Below, piece by piece: positions 30,652-39,954 of a stretch of 64,000 bases of DNA; position 1 is the first letter of the stretch, and each line of letters starts with the position of its first letter. The DNA lies in assembly GCA_016742275.1 (NCBI GenBank), contig JACVCD010000001.1, forward strand, positions 62,001-126,000, in the 5' to 3' direction. This DNA comes from Gemmatimonadaceae bacterium. Its GTDB lineage: Bacteria > Gemmatimonadota > Gemmatimonadetes > Gemmatimonadales > Gemmatimonadaceae. The position numbers and the translations under genes are program-made. The notes beneath the pieces are model-generated. The model saw only the letters and a program-made list of their open reading frames with translations, ran no database searches and was not told where the DNA came from.

Positions 30652-32916
30652 ATGAGACGCGCGACTCTCTCGTGGCCAGTTCTGGCCCTCTCGCTTACGT
30701 CGCTGCTGGCCGCTTGTAACAGTGACGACGGCCCGCGCCAACCAGCCGCCATCGCAGCCGTGAGCAGCGGCACCGTGGTGGGTACGGTCGGTGAATTCAT
30801 CGCAGAGCCCATCGCGGTTCGCATCACGGACAACGGCGGTTCGCCAGTCGGCGGAGTCGTTGTCACGTTTACCGTGACCGAAGGTGGTGGTACGGTCACC
30901 CCATCGGTGGATACAACGGACAATCAGGGTAACGCAGGCACGCGGTGGCGCCTTGGCAATACTGCCGGCACGCAGCGCGTCTCAGCGTCTGTTGCGGGTG
31001 TCTCGACCGCTGCGACGTTCACCGCCACGGCATCAGCCGGCGCGGCGTCTGTCGTTGCCGTGAATGGTGGTGACAATCAGACTGCCGTCGGCGGCGCCGC
31101 TGTGGCCACTGCCCCGTCGGTGATCGTGCGTGACCGCTTCAACAATCCAGTGTCGGGCACCTCGGTGTTCTTCACGGTGTCAGCCGGTAGTGGTTCGGTT
31201 GACGGCGCTGGTGCCATCACCAACGCCCAGGGTATCGCGCAGGTCGGTTCCTGGCGCCTCGGCCCGAACGCTGGTGCCAACCGCCTCACGGCGCTGGTGC
31301 TCTCGAATGGCGTTACCGCCAATCCGATCACCTTCAATGCCACGGCCACGTCGGGCGGTGCCGCGACCGTTACGGCCACCAGCACCACGGCCATCAACGC
31401 CGTCGTCGGCGCGCTCGTGACGCCGATCCCCGGCATTCGCGTCACCGATGCCAACGGCAACCCCGTGTCCGGCACGCAGGTGACGTTCACCGCCTCGACG
31501 GGTTCGAGCGTGGTGGGTGGAACCAAGAACACCGACGCCAACGGCAATGCGGCACCTGATGGCTGGCAGCTTGGCACCACGGCGCAGAACTACACGCTGA
31601 CCGCGCAGGTCGGTACGCTGCCCGCAGTGACCTACACGGCCACGGCACGCGCTGGTGCCGCCGCGACCGTGACGTTGTCGGCTGGCAATGGCCAGTCGGT
31701 CCCGGTTGGTCGCGTACTTCCGATCGACCCGGCCGTTCGCGTCGCTGACTCCTTTGGCAACCCGATTGCTGGCGTCGAAGTGCTGTTCGAAGTGATCAGC
31801 GGTGGTGGCTCGGCTGTTGCGCGTCGCCCGGTCACGAACGCGCAGGGTATCGCCACGGTTGGCGGCTGGACGCTCGGTGACGACATCGGCGCCAACACGC
31901 TCCGCGCGACGGTACAGGGCCAGAACATCACGGGCAATCCGATCACGTTCACGGCCACGGCCACGGCAGGCGCCCCGACCTCGTTCACGATGTCGTCGGG
32001 CAACAACCAGACGGCCACGGTGGGCCAGGCCGTTGCTGTGCCGCCCAGCGTGATTGTGCGTGACAACCGCGGCAACCCGGTTCCGGGTGTCGGCGTCACG
32101 TTCCTCATCGGCAGCGGTGGTGGCACGGTGACCGGTGGTTCGGCCGTCACGGGCAGCAACGGTATCGCCAGTGTGGGCGGCTGGACGCTCGGTGCCACGG
32201 CCGGTGCGCAGACCCTGATTGCTCGCGTCAACAACATGCCTGACGTGACGTTCACGGCCACGGCCACGGCTGGTGCCGCTTCGGTGGTGACGGCCCAGAG
32301 CACGCAGAACATGGGCAATGTGGTCGTCAGCACGAATCAGGCGGCTCCGTCATTGCCGTCGGTCCGTGTGACGGATTCACAGGGCAATCCAGTGGCCGGT
32401 ATCGTGGTGACCTTCGAGCTGGGTAACCTCACCTCTGGCTCGATCACTGGCGCAACACAGACCACCAACGCCAGCGGTATTGCGACGCTGACCTCGTGGA
32501 CTCTGCCGACGACCACGGGCATCGCCTCGGTCGTGGCGTCCATTCCGAACGTCACCGGCATCACATTCACCGCGAACATGGTGGCGTCGGCAGCGACTCG
32601 CATCGTCCTGATCTCGTCCGGCGCGCCGGCGACCAACGCCGTTGCGGGTGCGGCATACCTGGTCACCTTCCGTCTGCAGGACGCGTTCGGCAACAATGTG
32701 CTGCAGGCAGGCGTGAACATCGCACTCGGCCCGAATGCTTCGGGTGGAACGACACCGGTGGCTGGTTCAGTGTCGCCGAATCCAGCGGCGACTGACGCCA
32801 ACGGCTTGGTTACCGTTACCTGGACCATGGGTACCGGAGCAGGTTCGACGCAGACACTGACGGCGCAGTCCGGCGCACTGACAAGCGCCACCGCCACATC
32901 CCAAGTGGCGCCGTAA
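30652..32916 (+). CDS. Lipoprotein with tandem Ig-like (Big-1/invasin-type) domains; start placed at MRRATLSWPV
   Basis: Lipobox LAACNSD; repeated VRVxDxxGNPVxGxxVTFxVxxGxGxV...TxxxGxAxVGxWxLGxxAGxxxLxA units. Confidence 0.85.
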   Translation: MRRATLSWPVLALSLTSLLAACNSDDGPRQPAAIAAVSSGTVVGTVGEFIAEPIAVRITDNGGSPVGGVVVTFTVTEGGGTVTPSVDTTDNQGNAGTRWRLGNTAGTQRVSASVAGVSTAATFTATASAGAASVVAVNGGDNQTAVGGAAVATAPSVIVRDRFNNPVSGTSVFFTVSAGSGSVDGAGAITNAQGIAQVGSWRLGPNAGANRLTALVLSNGVTANPITFNATATSGGAATVTATSTTAINAVVGALVTPIPGIRVTDANGNPVSGTQVTFTASTGSSVVGGTKNTDANGNAAPDGWQLGTTAQNYTLTAQVGTLPAVTYTATARAGAAATVTLSAGNGQSVPVGRVLPIDPAVRVADSFGNPIAGVEVLFEVISGGGSAVARRPVTNAQGIATVGGWTLGDDIGANTLRATVQGQNITGNPITFTATATAGAPTSFTMSSGNNQTATVGQAVAVPPSVIVRDNRGNPVPGVGVTFLIGSGGGTVTGGSAVTGSNGIASVGGWTLGATAGAQTLIARVNNMPDVTFTATATAGAASVVTAQSTQNMGNVVVSTNQAAPSLPSVRVTDSQGNPVAGIVVTFELGNLTSGSITGATQTTNASGIATLTSWTLPTTTGIASVVASIPNVTGITFTANMVASAATRIVLISSGAPATNAVAGAAYLVTFRLQDAFGNNVLQAGVNIALGPNASGGTTPVAGSVSPNPAATDANGLVTVTWTMGTGAGSTQTLTAQSGALTSATATSQVAP

Positions 32917-32937
32917 GTTCAGATCCTGACCGAATGC

Positions 32938-32973
32938 AAACGCCCCGGATACGATGAGTATCCGGGGCGTTTT
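32938..32973 (+). terminator. Intrinsic terminator
   Basis: AAACGCCCCGGATA...TATCCGGGGCGTTTTG. Confidence 0.85.
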
Positions 32974-33025
32974 GTTTTCAGCTACCATACGAAGAATCGC
33001 GGAACTTCGACCAACGCCGCTACGA

Positions 33026-33475
33026 CTACTGCTTGGGTGTCTGAGCCTGCGAAATGGAGTCCAGGCGTTCCTTGTCCCGATACGGATTCGGAATGCCAAG
33101 CTCACCCGCCTTGTCGTCGTAGAAACTCCATCCCTTGCCGACAACTGTGTCAGCATGAAGGAGAATGGGCGTCTCCTGTTCACGCGTAATGGGATCTTCG
33201 ATGCTTCCGGCGGCTTCGCGATACCAGATCACGCGATACTGGCTGCCATTGGCGAGAAAGATCTGTGTGCGGAAGCCGTGGTAGAGTCGAATGGAGTCCG
33301 TCGGCTGCAGCGGCGTCAGCGGACCATTGCCAATGATCTCGGCCACCCGCGCGATTGGCATGCCTCCTTCGATCGGACCGAGCTTCTTGTCGCCGACAAG
33401 ATCGGAAGGCCCGCAGGCAACCATGACAGAACCAAGTGCAGCAACGGCTGCGATGCGGACAAAGGCAGTGGACAT
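33026..33475 (-). CDS. Hypothetical small lipoprotein
   Basis: MSTAFVRIAAVAALGSVMVACGPSDL lipobox. Confidence 0.65.
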   Translation of the reverse strand: MSTAFVRIAAVAALGSVMVACGPSDLVGDKKLGPIEGGMPIARVAEIIGNGPLTPLQPTDSIRLYHGFRTQIFLANGSQYRVIWYREAAGSIEDPITREQETPILLHADTVVGKGWSFYDDKAGELGIPNPYRDKERLDSISQAQTPKQ

Positions 33476-33512
33476 GGCGTCTCTATCGTAAAAGTCGTGG
33501 ATATATAAAAAT

Positions 33513-33536
33513 GGCTGCGCCAGCAACGGCGCAGCC
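33513..33536 (-). terminator. Intrinsic terminator for the minus-strand gene at 33607
   Basis: GGCTGCGCC-AGCAAC-GGCGCAGCC; followed on minus strand by ATTTTTATATA. Confidence 0.8.
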
Positions 33537-33606
33537 TTGAAACATAGCAGGTTCTACACGGCTCGCAGGGGACGTTCCCGGCGCTACAACAATTCTTAAT
33601 GCTGAT

Positions 33607-34158
33607 TCAGCGATCGCACCCCTTTACGGGCCGATGCGTCGCTTGCGGGTGGCAGTCACCGACCACCCGACGAATGACTCCCCCCTCAGGGGTTCTCGTC
33701 AGAGTCACAAAGGTACGGGACATGTCCATGCCGTCCCAAATGGCTTCGACACTGCTGGAGTCAGAGGCCACGCTGAAGTAAGAAGGCCCCCCCATGCGCT
33801 CAAAGTACGGGAGACCGATGGTGGTATTCCACTGCATCTCCAACGAACTCTTGCCATCGAGAGCCACCACTCTGGGACCGTCCTGAATGCCCACAATGGT
33901 GTCCTGATGCAGCGTGAATGCTGAGCCACCGGGAAGGGTGCACTCCACCAACACGCCCAGCGGGATAGAGTCGCGAACGCATGTCGCAGCCTTCAACAGG
34001 CTATCCGTTGGAACCGTGAGCAGTTTGAGCTCCGGAATGCGGGCATTGATGAGAGCAATGCTGTCCGCCTGGCTCTTTGCCGCGGCGGCGGAGCGATCGG
34101 CGACACCGCAGGCGGAAACGGTCATGGCCGCCGTGAGAAGCAGGATGGTCTGGCGCAT
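33607..34158 (-). CDS. Hypothetical lipoprotein/exported protein
   Basis: MRQTILLLTAAMTVSACGVADRS signal/lipobox. Confidence 0.65.
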   Translation of the reverse strand: MRQTILLLTAAMTVSACGVADRSAAAAKSQADSIALINARIPELKLLTVPTDSLLKAATCVRDSIPLGVLVECTLPGGSAFTLHQDTIVGIQDGPRVVALDGKSSLEMQWNTTIGLPYFERMGGPSYFSVASDSSSVEAIWDGMDMSRTFVTLTRTPEGGVIRRVVGDCHPQATHRPVKGCDR

Positions 34159-34222
34159 TCGCGGATCGTAAGCCGCGCGACGCGGGCATTCAAGGCCAAG
34201 ACAATTTGAGCCTAAAAGCAAA

Positions 34223-34254
34223 TTGGGGAGGCATCCCGAAGGATGCCTCCCCAA
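34223..34254 (-). terminator. Intrinsic terminator for the 1627-aa surface protein gene
   Basis: TTGGGGAGGCATCC-CGAA-GGATGCCTCCCCAA; T-run on minus strand. Confidence 0.85.
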
Positions 34255-34296
34255 CCTGCTTTCACCCGCTCAGTGAAGAGCGTGGGTCAGTCTGCC

Positions 34297-37200
34297 TTAC
34301 GGCAGCGGACCGGTGAAGCCGAAGTTCACAACCGCCTGGTAGTCCGTCGCCGTGGTCGAACCCTGGAGGACGATGCCAGAGACGATGGCGTTCGGACGCG
34401 GGTTCGGCGTCGCGGCGAAGTCGCCGGCCACCATGCCTGCGTTGACCGTACCGGTCGTCTGGCCACCCGACGTCGTCACGTCGGCCGTGGCGTTGACGCG
34501 CCAGACCTGCGTGTTGAGCGTCAGGATACGGTTGATGGACACGTTGTACGTGCCATTGACCGGGGCGTTGATGACCAGCGGCGTGCCCGTGACACCGTTC
34601 ACGTCGATGAAGCCACCCGTGCCAGCGTAAGCCGAGCTCGTCACGCGCACCGTGTAGGCGATGCCGTTCGGGAGGTTGTTCGGCGCGCCACCGATCGAGG
34701 TCAGGTTGACCGTGATCGTCGGCTGGGCCAAGGCGTACGTGACCGTAGCAACCGGCACTGTGGCCGACGTGTTCGCGTTGGCCTGGACGACCGTGGCGTT
34801 GTACACGAGGCCGCCAACCGTGACCGAGTTAGCGGTCGTGGTGCAGGTGGCGTTGTTGTTCGTGGCCGTGTTACCGACGTTGTACGTGTTCGAACCCGTG
34901 GTGGCGATGGCCTGCGGACCGAAGCCCGCGCCACCGGCGCACGAGAGCGAGACGTTCGGCGTCACGCCGACCGGGGCCGTCACCGCCACAGCAACGCGGA
35001 GCGACTGGTTGGTGTAGGTCACCGAAGCCGTGGCAGGCGTGGAGCCAACCACAACGTTGATCGGGTTGCCAGCAGCGACGACACCGTACTGGAGGCCACC
35101 GATCGTCTGCGTACCAGCCGCAGTGATCGTGTAGGTACCAGCGCCCGGCACGTTGAGCAGACGCGTGCCGTTGGCATCCGTGAAGTTACCCGTGAAGCCG
35201 TTCGGACCGCTGATCGAGTAAGCACCCGAGCCGCTCTGCAAGCCGGACGTGGTGATGCTGATCTGCGTGGCCGCGATGCCGTAGTTGACAGTCGCGTTGG
35301 TCAGGCCAGACACGCTGATCGCCTGGATACCCGTGGTCGGGCCGTAGTTGACGTTGTTCACGACAACCGGGTTACCGGACACGAAGTACGTCGTACCAGC
35401 AGCACCCGGGACCGTGTAGATACCCGAGCCGTTGACCGTCAGGCTGAAGCCCGCGCCATCGGAGATGGTCACGTTACCCTGGCCGCCGGCCGGGAGACCC
35501 GTGATCGTCAGGTTGATGGCGTTGCCACCGATGACACCAGACGTGGCCAGACCAGCGCCGTTCGCACGGACACCGATGGCGAGGATGGCGTCGCCGATCT
35601 GCACCGGCGCCTGCGTGGTTTCGAGCGAGTTCGGACGCTTGGCGTACTGGGCATCCGGCAGCGTGAACGTGAACGCACGGTCAGTGCCGAGCGTGCCCAC
35701 GTCCGCGGTGGCGGCCGTGTTGGCCGAACCGAGGTACTGCCAGTGCTGCGCACCGAAGTCGGCCGTCGCCGCCGAGAGGCGGAAGAAGTCGACGCGGACG
35801 AACGCCTGGTTGGTCACGTTCGTGCCCGAGACGAGCTGGGCCTTCAGACCGGCCGGGGCGTTGAAGCCCGCAGCAGTCGTCGGCATCACGCTCCACGAGT
35901 TGTATCCGCCACCCGTACCCGTGTTGAACGAGTTGAGCGCCGGGATACCCTGCGAGATGTAGCCGCTCGAGGCCGAGATGGCCTGGTTGTTGGCCACGTT
36001 CCAGATCTGCAGCTGGGCAGTCTGAACCGTGGTCGGGATCACGCTCATGCTGGTGTGGACACCGAAGATGTACGGTGCCGGCACCGTGACCGACGCCTGC
36101 GCACCCGCCACCGGCGAGTTCACGTTGTCGTTGAAGCGCGCGTCAACCAGGGTCTGCGGGTAACGCAGGATCTGGCTGGTCGGCAGGTCAACGTACGTGT
36201 TGGCGAGCGTGGTGGCGCGGATTTCGACGTTGTCCTGCGCGTTGTAGCCGATCACCGGGGCGGCCGAGGCCGAGACGGTGGCGGGCATCAACACGTCGGC
36301 AATCGTCGGGCTGCTGGCCTGGACGGCCACACGGCGACGGATCGTCTCCGAGACGTTACCGGCACGGTCGCGAGCGAACGTGAGGTAGTGGTACAGGCCT
36401 TCCACGTTCTCGAGCTGGGCCGCATGACCGATGCGGTAGCCATCGCTCGTCTGGCCGATGTTGACAGCCGAGGTCGGCGTCTCAGTGGCGCAGTTCGGAG
36501 CGGTGAGGAACGTCGCGCCTGCGTTCAGCGTGGTGCCGCTGCTCGTCAGAGCAGTGGTCAGACCGTAGTTCGGACCCGTGTTGTTCGGGTTCACGCAGAT
36601 GGCCTTGGTCGACGTCACGTTGGTGTTGAAGCCACCAGCGCGCGAAGCGACGTGAGCCTGCGCGCGGACCGAAGCGGCCAGCGAGCCGGTGACGCCCGTC
36701 GACGACTTGGTCGGGGCCGGTACAACCGCGTTGAAGGCGGTTTCGTTGCCGTCGATGAAGCCGGCGCGTTCGTCGATGAACTCGGCCTGGAACGTCGTGC
36801 CCGCCGAAAGCGAGGTGACGATGGCCGTGTCAGCGCGCGACGCGGTCGAGAAGCGGATGAGCGGCACCGTCTTGTCGACGCCGAACACATCGGAACCAGC
36901 CGACGTGCGGACGTTCAGGAGGCGGTCAGCTTCCGTGTACAGCGTGCGGTACGGGCCGCCCGAACGGGTCGTGCCGGCCGTGCCGTCCCAACCACCGATC
37001 AGGTTCGTCGCGCACTCGGGGATGTCGGCGCCAGTGGCGTTCGGCATCGCAACCCAGTTCGTGTCCGAGCAAGCCGGCGAACCAGCGGTGCCCGCACCCT
37101 TGTAGTACCACGTACGAGCGCCCGGCGTGCCGACACCAGCGTCCGTCGACGCAGCCGTGTTGCTCTGGAAGTTGAACGACGCGTTGACCCAGCCCGTCAC

Positions 37201-39180
37201 CGACGGCGAGGCACGACGGATGTCCGGCGTGGTCGTCGCAGGCGCGTTGTAGTCAAGGCGGTTGGCGACCGGGCGAGCCACGGCCGTCGAGAAGCGGTAA
37301 CCATTGGCGAACGTGACGAGCGGGCCACCGTTGTTCTGGTTGTCCGTCGCGGCGATGACGCCCATGATGTTCTGCTGGTCAGCAGCCGGGTGCTCGTAGC
37401 CCAAGCACTCGATGTTGCCGTTGCCGGCGGTCGTGAAGTTGTTCGCAGCGCCCGAGGCAGCCGTCATGCGGCCAACGCTGGCGTTGTACGTGGCGCGGAA
37501 CGGAGCCGCCGTGTACGTCTCGGTGCTGATGCCCTGACCGTTCTGCGTCGGGGTCGACTGGCCGGCCTGGTTACAGATGGCCGACGTGAACGTGATACCC
37601 TGGCGCATGCCGAGCGTGAGGCTCGAAATCTGACGGCCGGCCGTGTAGAACACAGGCACGATCGTCGCCGAACCCTGACCTTCGGCGCCCGGGCCGCCCC
37701 ACCAGTTCAGACCGTTGGCCGGGTTGTTGGCCGTACGGGTCGGGTTGGTGTACTGCGCGGCGTAACCGTCGATGTTGTTGAAGTTGACGGTCTGGCGGTT
37801 GTTCACAGCGTTCTGAACTTCCTTGGCCGTCGTGCCTTCGGTGGTGAAGACCGAGACCGAGATCAGCTTCTGGCCGTTCGGGTAGAACACATCGGCCGTG
37901 CCGGCCGTGAAGTTCGCCGTGAAGTCAGCCGTGTTGACGAACAGCGTGATGTCGCCGGCGTTGGCCGTGCCGTTCGAGTACAGCTGACGGGCAGCCGCAC
38001 GACGGTTCGAGCCATCGGCATTGGCGATGAACACCACCACCGAGTCGACGCGCTGGCCGTTCGGCTGGAGGTTCGTCACAACCTGGATCTGGTCACGAAC
38101 GTTCGTGATGTCGATCGGCTGGTTGACCTGGACGTTGTTCGCCGAAAGGATACCGGCCTGGATGTCGCCGTTGCCGTCCGTGGTGTTCACGTACGACGTG
38201 TAGATCGGACCCTGCGTGATCGTCTGGATGGTCACGTTCGCCGAGGGCGAAACCGTCACCGGGACGAGCTGGGTGATCGTCGACGCGGCGTAGTTCGCGT
38301 TCGCAGCCGAGGTGGCCGTGACCGTGATGACCGCCGTGCCGGGCGTCACGCCCGTGACGAGGCCCGTGGCCGACACCGTGGCGACCGACGGAACCGTCGT
38401 GCCGTAGGTGATCTGCGCCTGGGTCGCGCCCGAGGGCTGCTGCGCCGAAGCCGAGATCTGCGCCGTGCTGCCGAGCGCGATCGCGAGCTGCGTCGGCTGG
38501 ACGTTGAGCGCCGTGATGCCCTGCGGGAGGGCCGCAACGGTCACCGTCGAGGCACCCGTCAGGGTGGCCGTCGAGTAGCCCGTGCCCGAACCCGTCGCCG
38601 TCACCGTGATGGTCGCGACGCCAGGCGCCACAGCCGTCACGACACCCGTCGTCGCGTTGACCGTAGCGATCGCGGTCGACGAGGAGACGTAGGCGTAGTT
38701 CACCACCACAGCCGTGGCGGCCTTATTCACCGTCGGAACGATCGTCACCGACTGGCCAACAGCGATGTTGGACGAGGTCGGGGAGATCGTGAGGTTGTTG
38801 ATCGCCGCTGCCGGGGCGTTCACCGTGATCGAAGCGGCCGCGACCTGACCGGTCGAAGCTGCAGCGGTCACCGTGGCGTTACCGGCCGCAAGGGCGGTCA
38901 CGCGGCAAGCCGAGCCCGTCACCGCGGCCGAGGCCACGGAGGTGTTGCTCGAGGTGCAGCTCGCGAGCGTCGGAGCCGCCGTCGCACTGCCACCCGTGAT
39001 CTGCACCGCGAAGTTCAGGGATTCCTGAACATTCATGGTCGCCGAAGGCGGCGTGATGGTCACCGTAACCGGCTGGGGCGCTGGGCCCTCAACCGTGACG
39101 TCGTCACCGCAAGCACCAAGCGCCACGAGGGCGCTGAGGCTAAGCAGTGCGAACGCCTTCTTCCGAGAGAAGAGTTGCAT
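34297..39180 (-). CDS. Very large (1627 aa) exported Ig-like/beta-repeat surface protein
   Basis: Signal/lipobox LVALGACGDD; N-terminal Big_2-like repeats (PSATMNVQESLNFAVQITGGS...), C-terminal GLPxGxxGNVTISxGxGF repeats. Confidence 0.85.
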   Translation of the reverse strand: MQLFSRKKAFALLSLSALVALGACGDDVTVEGPAPQPVTVTITPPSATMNVQESLNFAVQITGGSATAAPTLASCTSSNTSVASAAVTGSACRVTALAAGNATVTAAASTGQVAAASITVNAPAAAINNLTISPTSSNIAVGQSVTIVPTVNKAATAVVVNYAYVSSSTAIATVNATTGVVTAVAPGVATITVTATGSGTGYSTATLTGASTVTVAALPQGITALNVQPTQLAIALGSTAQISASAQQPSGATQAQITYGTTVPSVATVSATGLVTGVTPGTAVITVTATSAANANYAASTITQLVPVTVSPSANVTIQTITQGPIYTSYVNTTDGNGDIQAGILSANNVQVNQPIDITNVRDQIQVVTNLQPNGQRVDSVVVFIANADGSNRRAAARQLYSNGTANAGDITLFVNTADFTANFTAGTADVFYPNGQKLISVSVFTTEGTTAKEVQNAVNNRQTVNFNNIDGYAAQYTNPTRTANNPANGLNWWGGPGAEGQGSATIVPVFYTAGRQISSLTLGMRQGITFTSAICNQAGQSTPTQNGQGISTETYTAAPFRATYNASVGRMTAASGAANNFTTAGNGNIECLGYEHPAADQQNIMGVIAATDNQNNGGPLVTFANGYRFSTAVARPVANRLDYNAPATTTPDIRRASPSVTGWVNASFNFQSNTAASTDAGVGTPGARTWYYKGAGTAGSPACSDTNWVAMPNATGADIPECATNLIGGWDGTAGTTRSGGPYRTLYTEADRLLNVRTSAGSDVFGVDKTVPLIRFSTASRADTAIVTSLSAGTTFQAEFIDERAGFIDGNETAFNAVVPAPTKSSTGVTGSLAASVRAQAHVASRAGGFNTNVTSTKAICVNPNNTGPNYGLTTALTSSGTTLNAGATFLTAPNCATETPTSAVNIGQTSDGYRIGHAAQLENVEGLYHYLTFARDRAGNVSETIRRRVAVQASSPTIADVLMPATVSASAAPVIGYNAQDNVEIRATTLANTYVDLPTSQILRYPQTLVDARFNDNVNSPVAGAQASVTVPAPYIFGVHTSMSVIPTTVQTAQLQIWNVANNQAISASSGYISQGIPALNSFNTGTGGGYNSWSVMPTTAAGFNAPAGLKAQLVSGTNVTNQAFVRVDFFRLSAATADFGAQHWQYLGSANTAATADVGTLGTDRAFTFTLPDAQYAKRPNSLETTQAPVQIGDAILAIGVRANGAGLATSGVIGGNAINLTITGLPAGGQGNVTISDGAGFSLTVNGSGIYTVPGAAGTTYFVSGNPVVVNNVNYGPTTGIQAISVSGLTNATVNYGIAATQISITTSGLQSGSGAYSISGPNGFTGNFTDANGTRLLNVPGAGTYTITAAGTQTIGGLQYGVVAAGNPINVVVGSTPATASVTYTNQSLRVAVAVTAPVGVTPNVSLSCAGGAGFGPQAIATTGSNTYNVGNTATNNNATCTTTANSVTVGGLVYNATVVQANANTSATVPVATVTYALAQPTITVNLTSIGGAPNNLPNGIAYTVRVTSSAYAGTGGFIDVNGVTGTPLVINAPVNGTYNVSINRILTLNTQVWRVNATADVTTSGGQTTGTVNAGMVAGDFAATPNPRPNAIVSGIVLQGSTTATDYQAVVNFGFTGPLP

Positions 39181-39750
39181 TCATCCCCCTCTTACGAGGT
39201 AGTGGAGGTCGTCGCTATCCACGGGGTCGGGTTCCCCATCGATAACTGTGTTGCGTTCGTGAGCGCTCGCCCCAGTGGCGCGCACTCCATTACGGCTCGG
39301 TGGCAGAGGACCTGATCTCATCTCGGGGAGCGGCCGATCAGAGGACAGCGTCTTACCGCACGACGTAATGCCCGAACAACATCTGCTTCAGTCGGATGAC
39401 CGTTGCAGCCCCACTCTCGAATACCAGACGGTCCAAGCTCCGCTGACATCCGAGCCCTTCACCTACTCTCACGAAAGCAGGCCCGTCACCCAAGGATAGG
39501 GTGCCGGACACACTCCTCGCGACAATAGCAAGCGCAAAACCTAGGGGTGCGCCCCAATGCGGTCAAGCATCAGGTTCCCCAAAGTTTCGGCTTGCGGCTA
39601 TCACATACTGTTACGGGAGGCCAAATCGCTGGCTTATCCACATCATTGACCCCCTGCACCCCCCGCCCACGTCGGCACCGGAGGGTTCAAACGTACCGGA
39701 CGAGCCGCGAACCGCAGGGTCACGGAGTTGGCAATTGGAGGCACGTTCCG

Positions 39751-39905
39751 GAAGTAAGCAAACGGTTAGCTGCGGAGGCGTAGAGACGGAAGCGAATGGC
39801 GGAAGCGATACCCCGGAAGCCACGGCCGGGACAGCCGTCGTCTCGCTTCCGCTTCGCGCTGCCGGTCTGCGCTTCCGCCCCTTCGCTTCCGCTATTTGCA
39901 GTTCC
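39751..39905. repeat. Inverted repeat built of GGAAGCGAA words, upstream of uvrD-like gene
   Basis: Left arm GACGGAAGCGAATGGCGGAAGCGAT; reverse complement of right arm AGCGGAAGCGAAGGGGCGGAAGCGC. Confidence 0.75.
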
Positions 39906-39954
39906 GTGAGATGACAACCGACTGACTCCTCCCCCTACTACTCTTAGGGCAGAC

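Noticed and set aside
34243-39315. 1690-aa plus-strand ORF as a real protein
   Set aside because: Antisense to a gene with signal peptide, Ig-like repeats and terminator; composition (Arg/Asp/Val/His-rich, no domain) is typical of a high-GC antisense shadow ORF.
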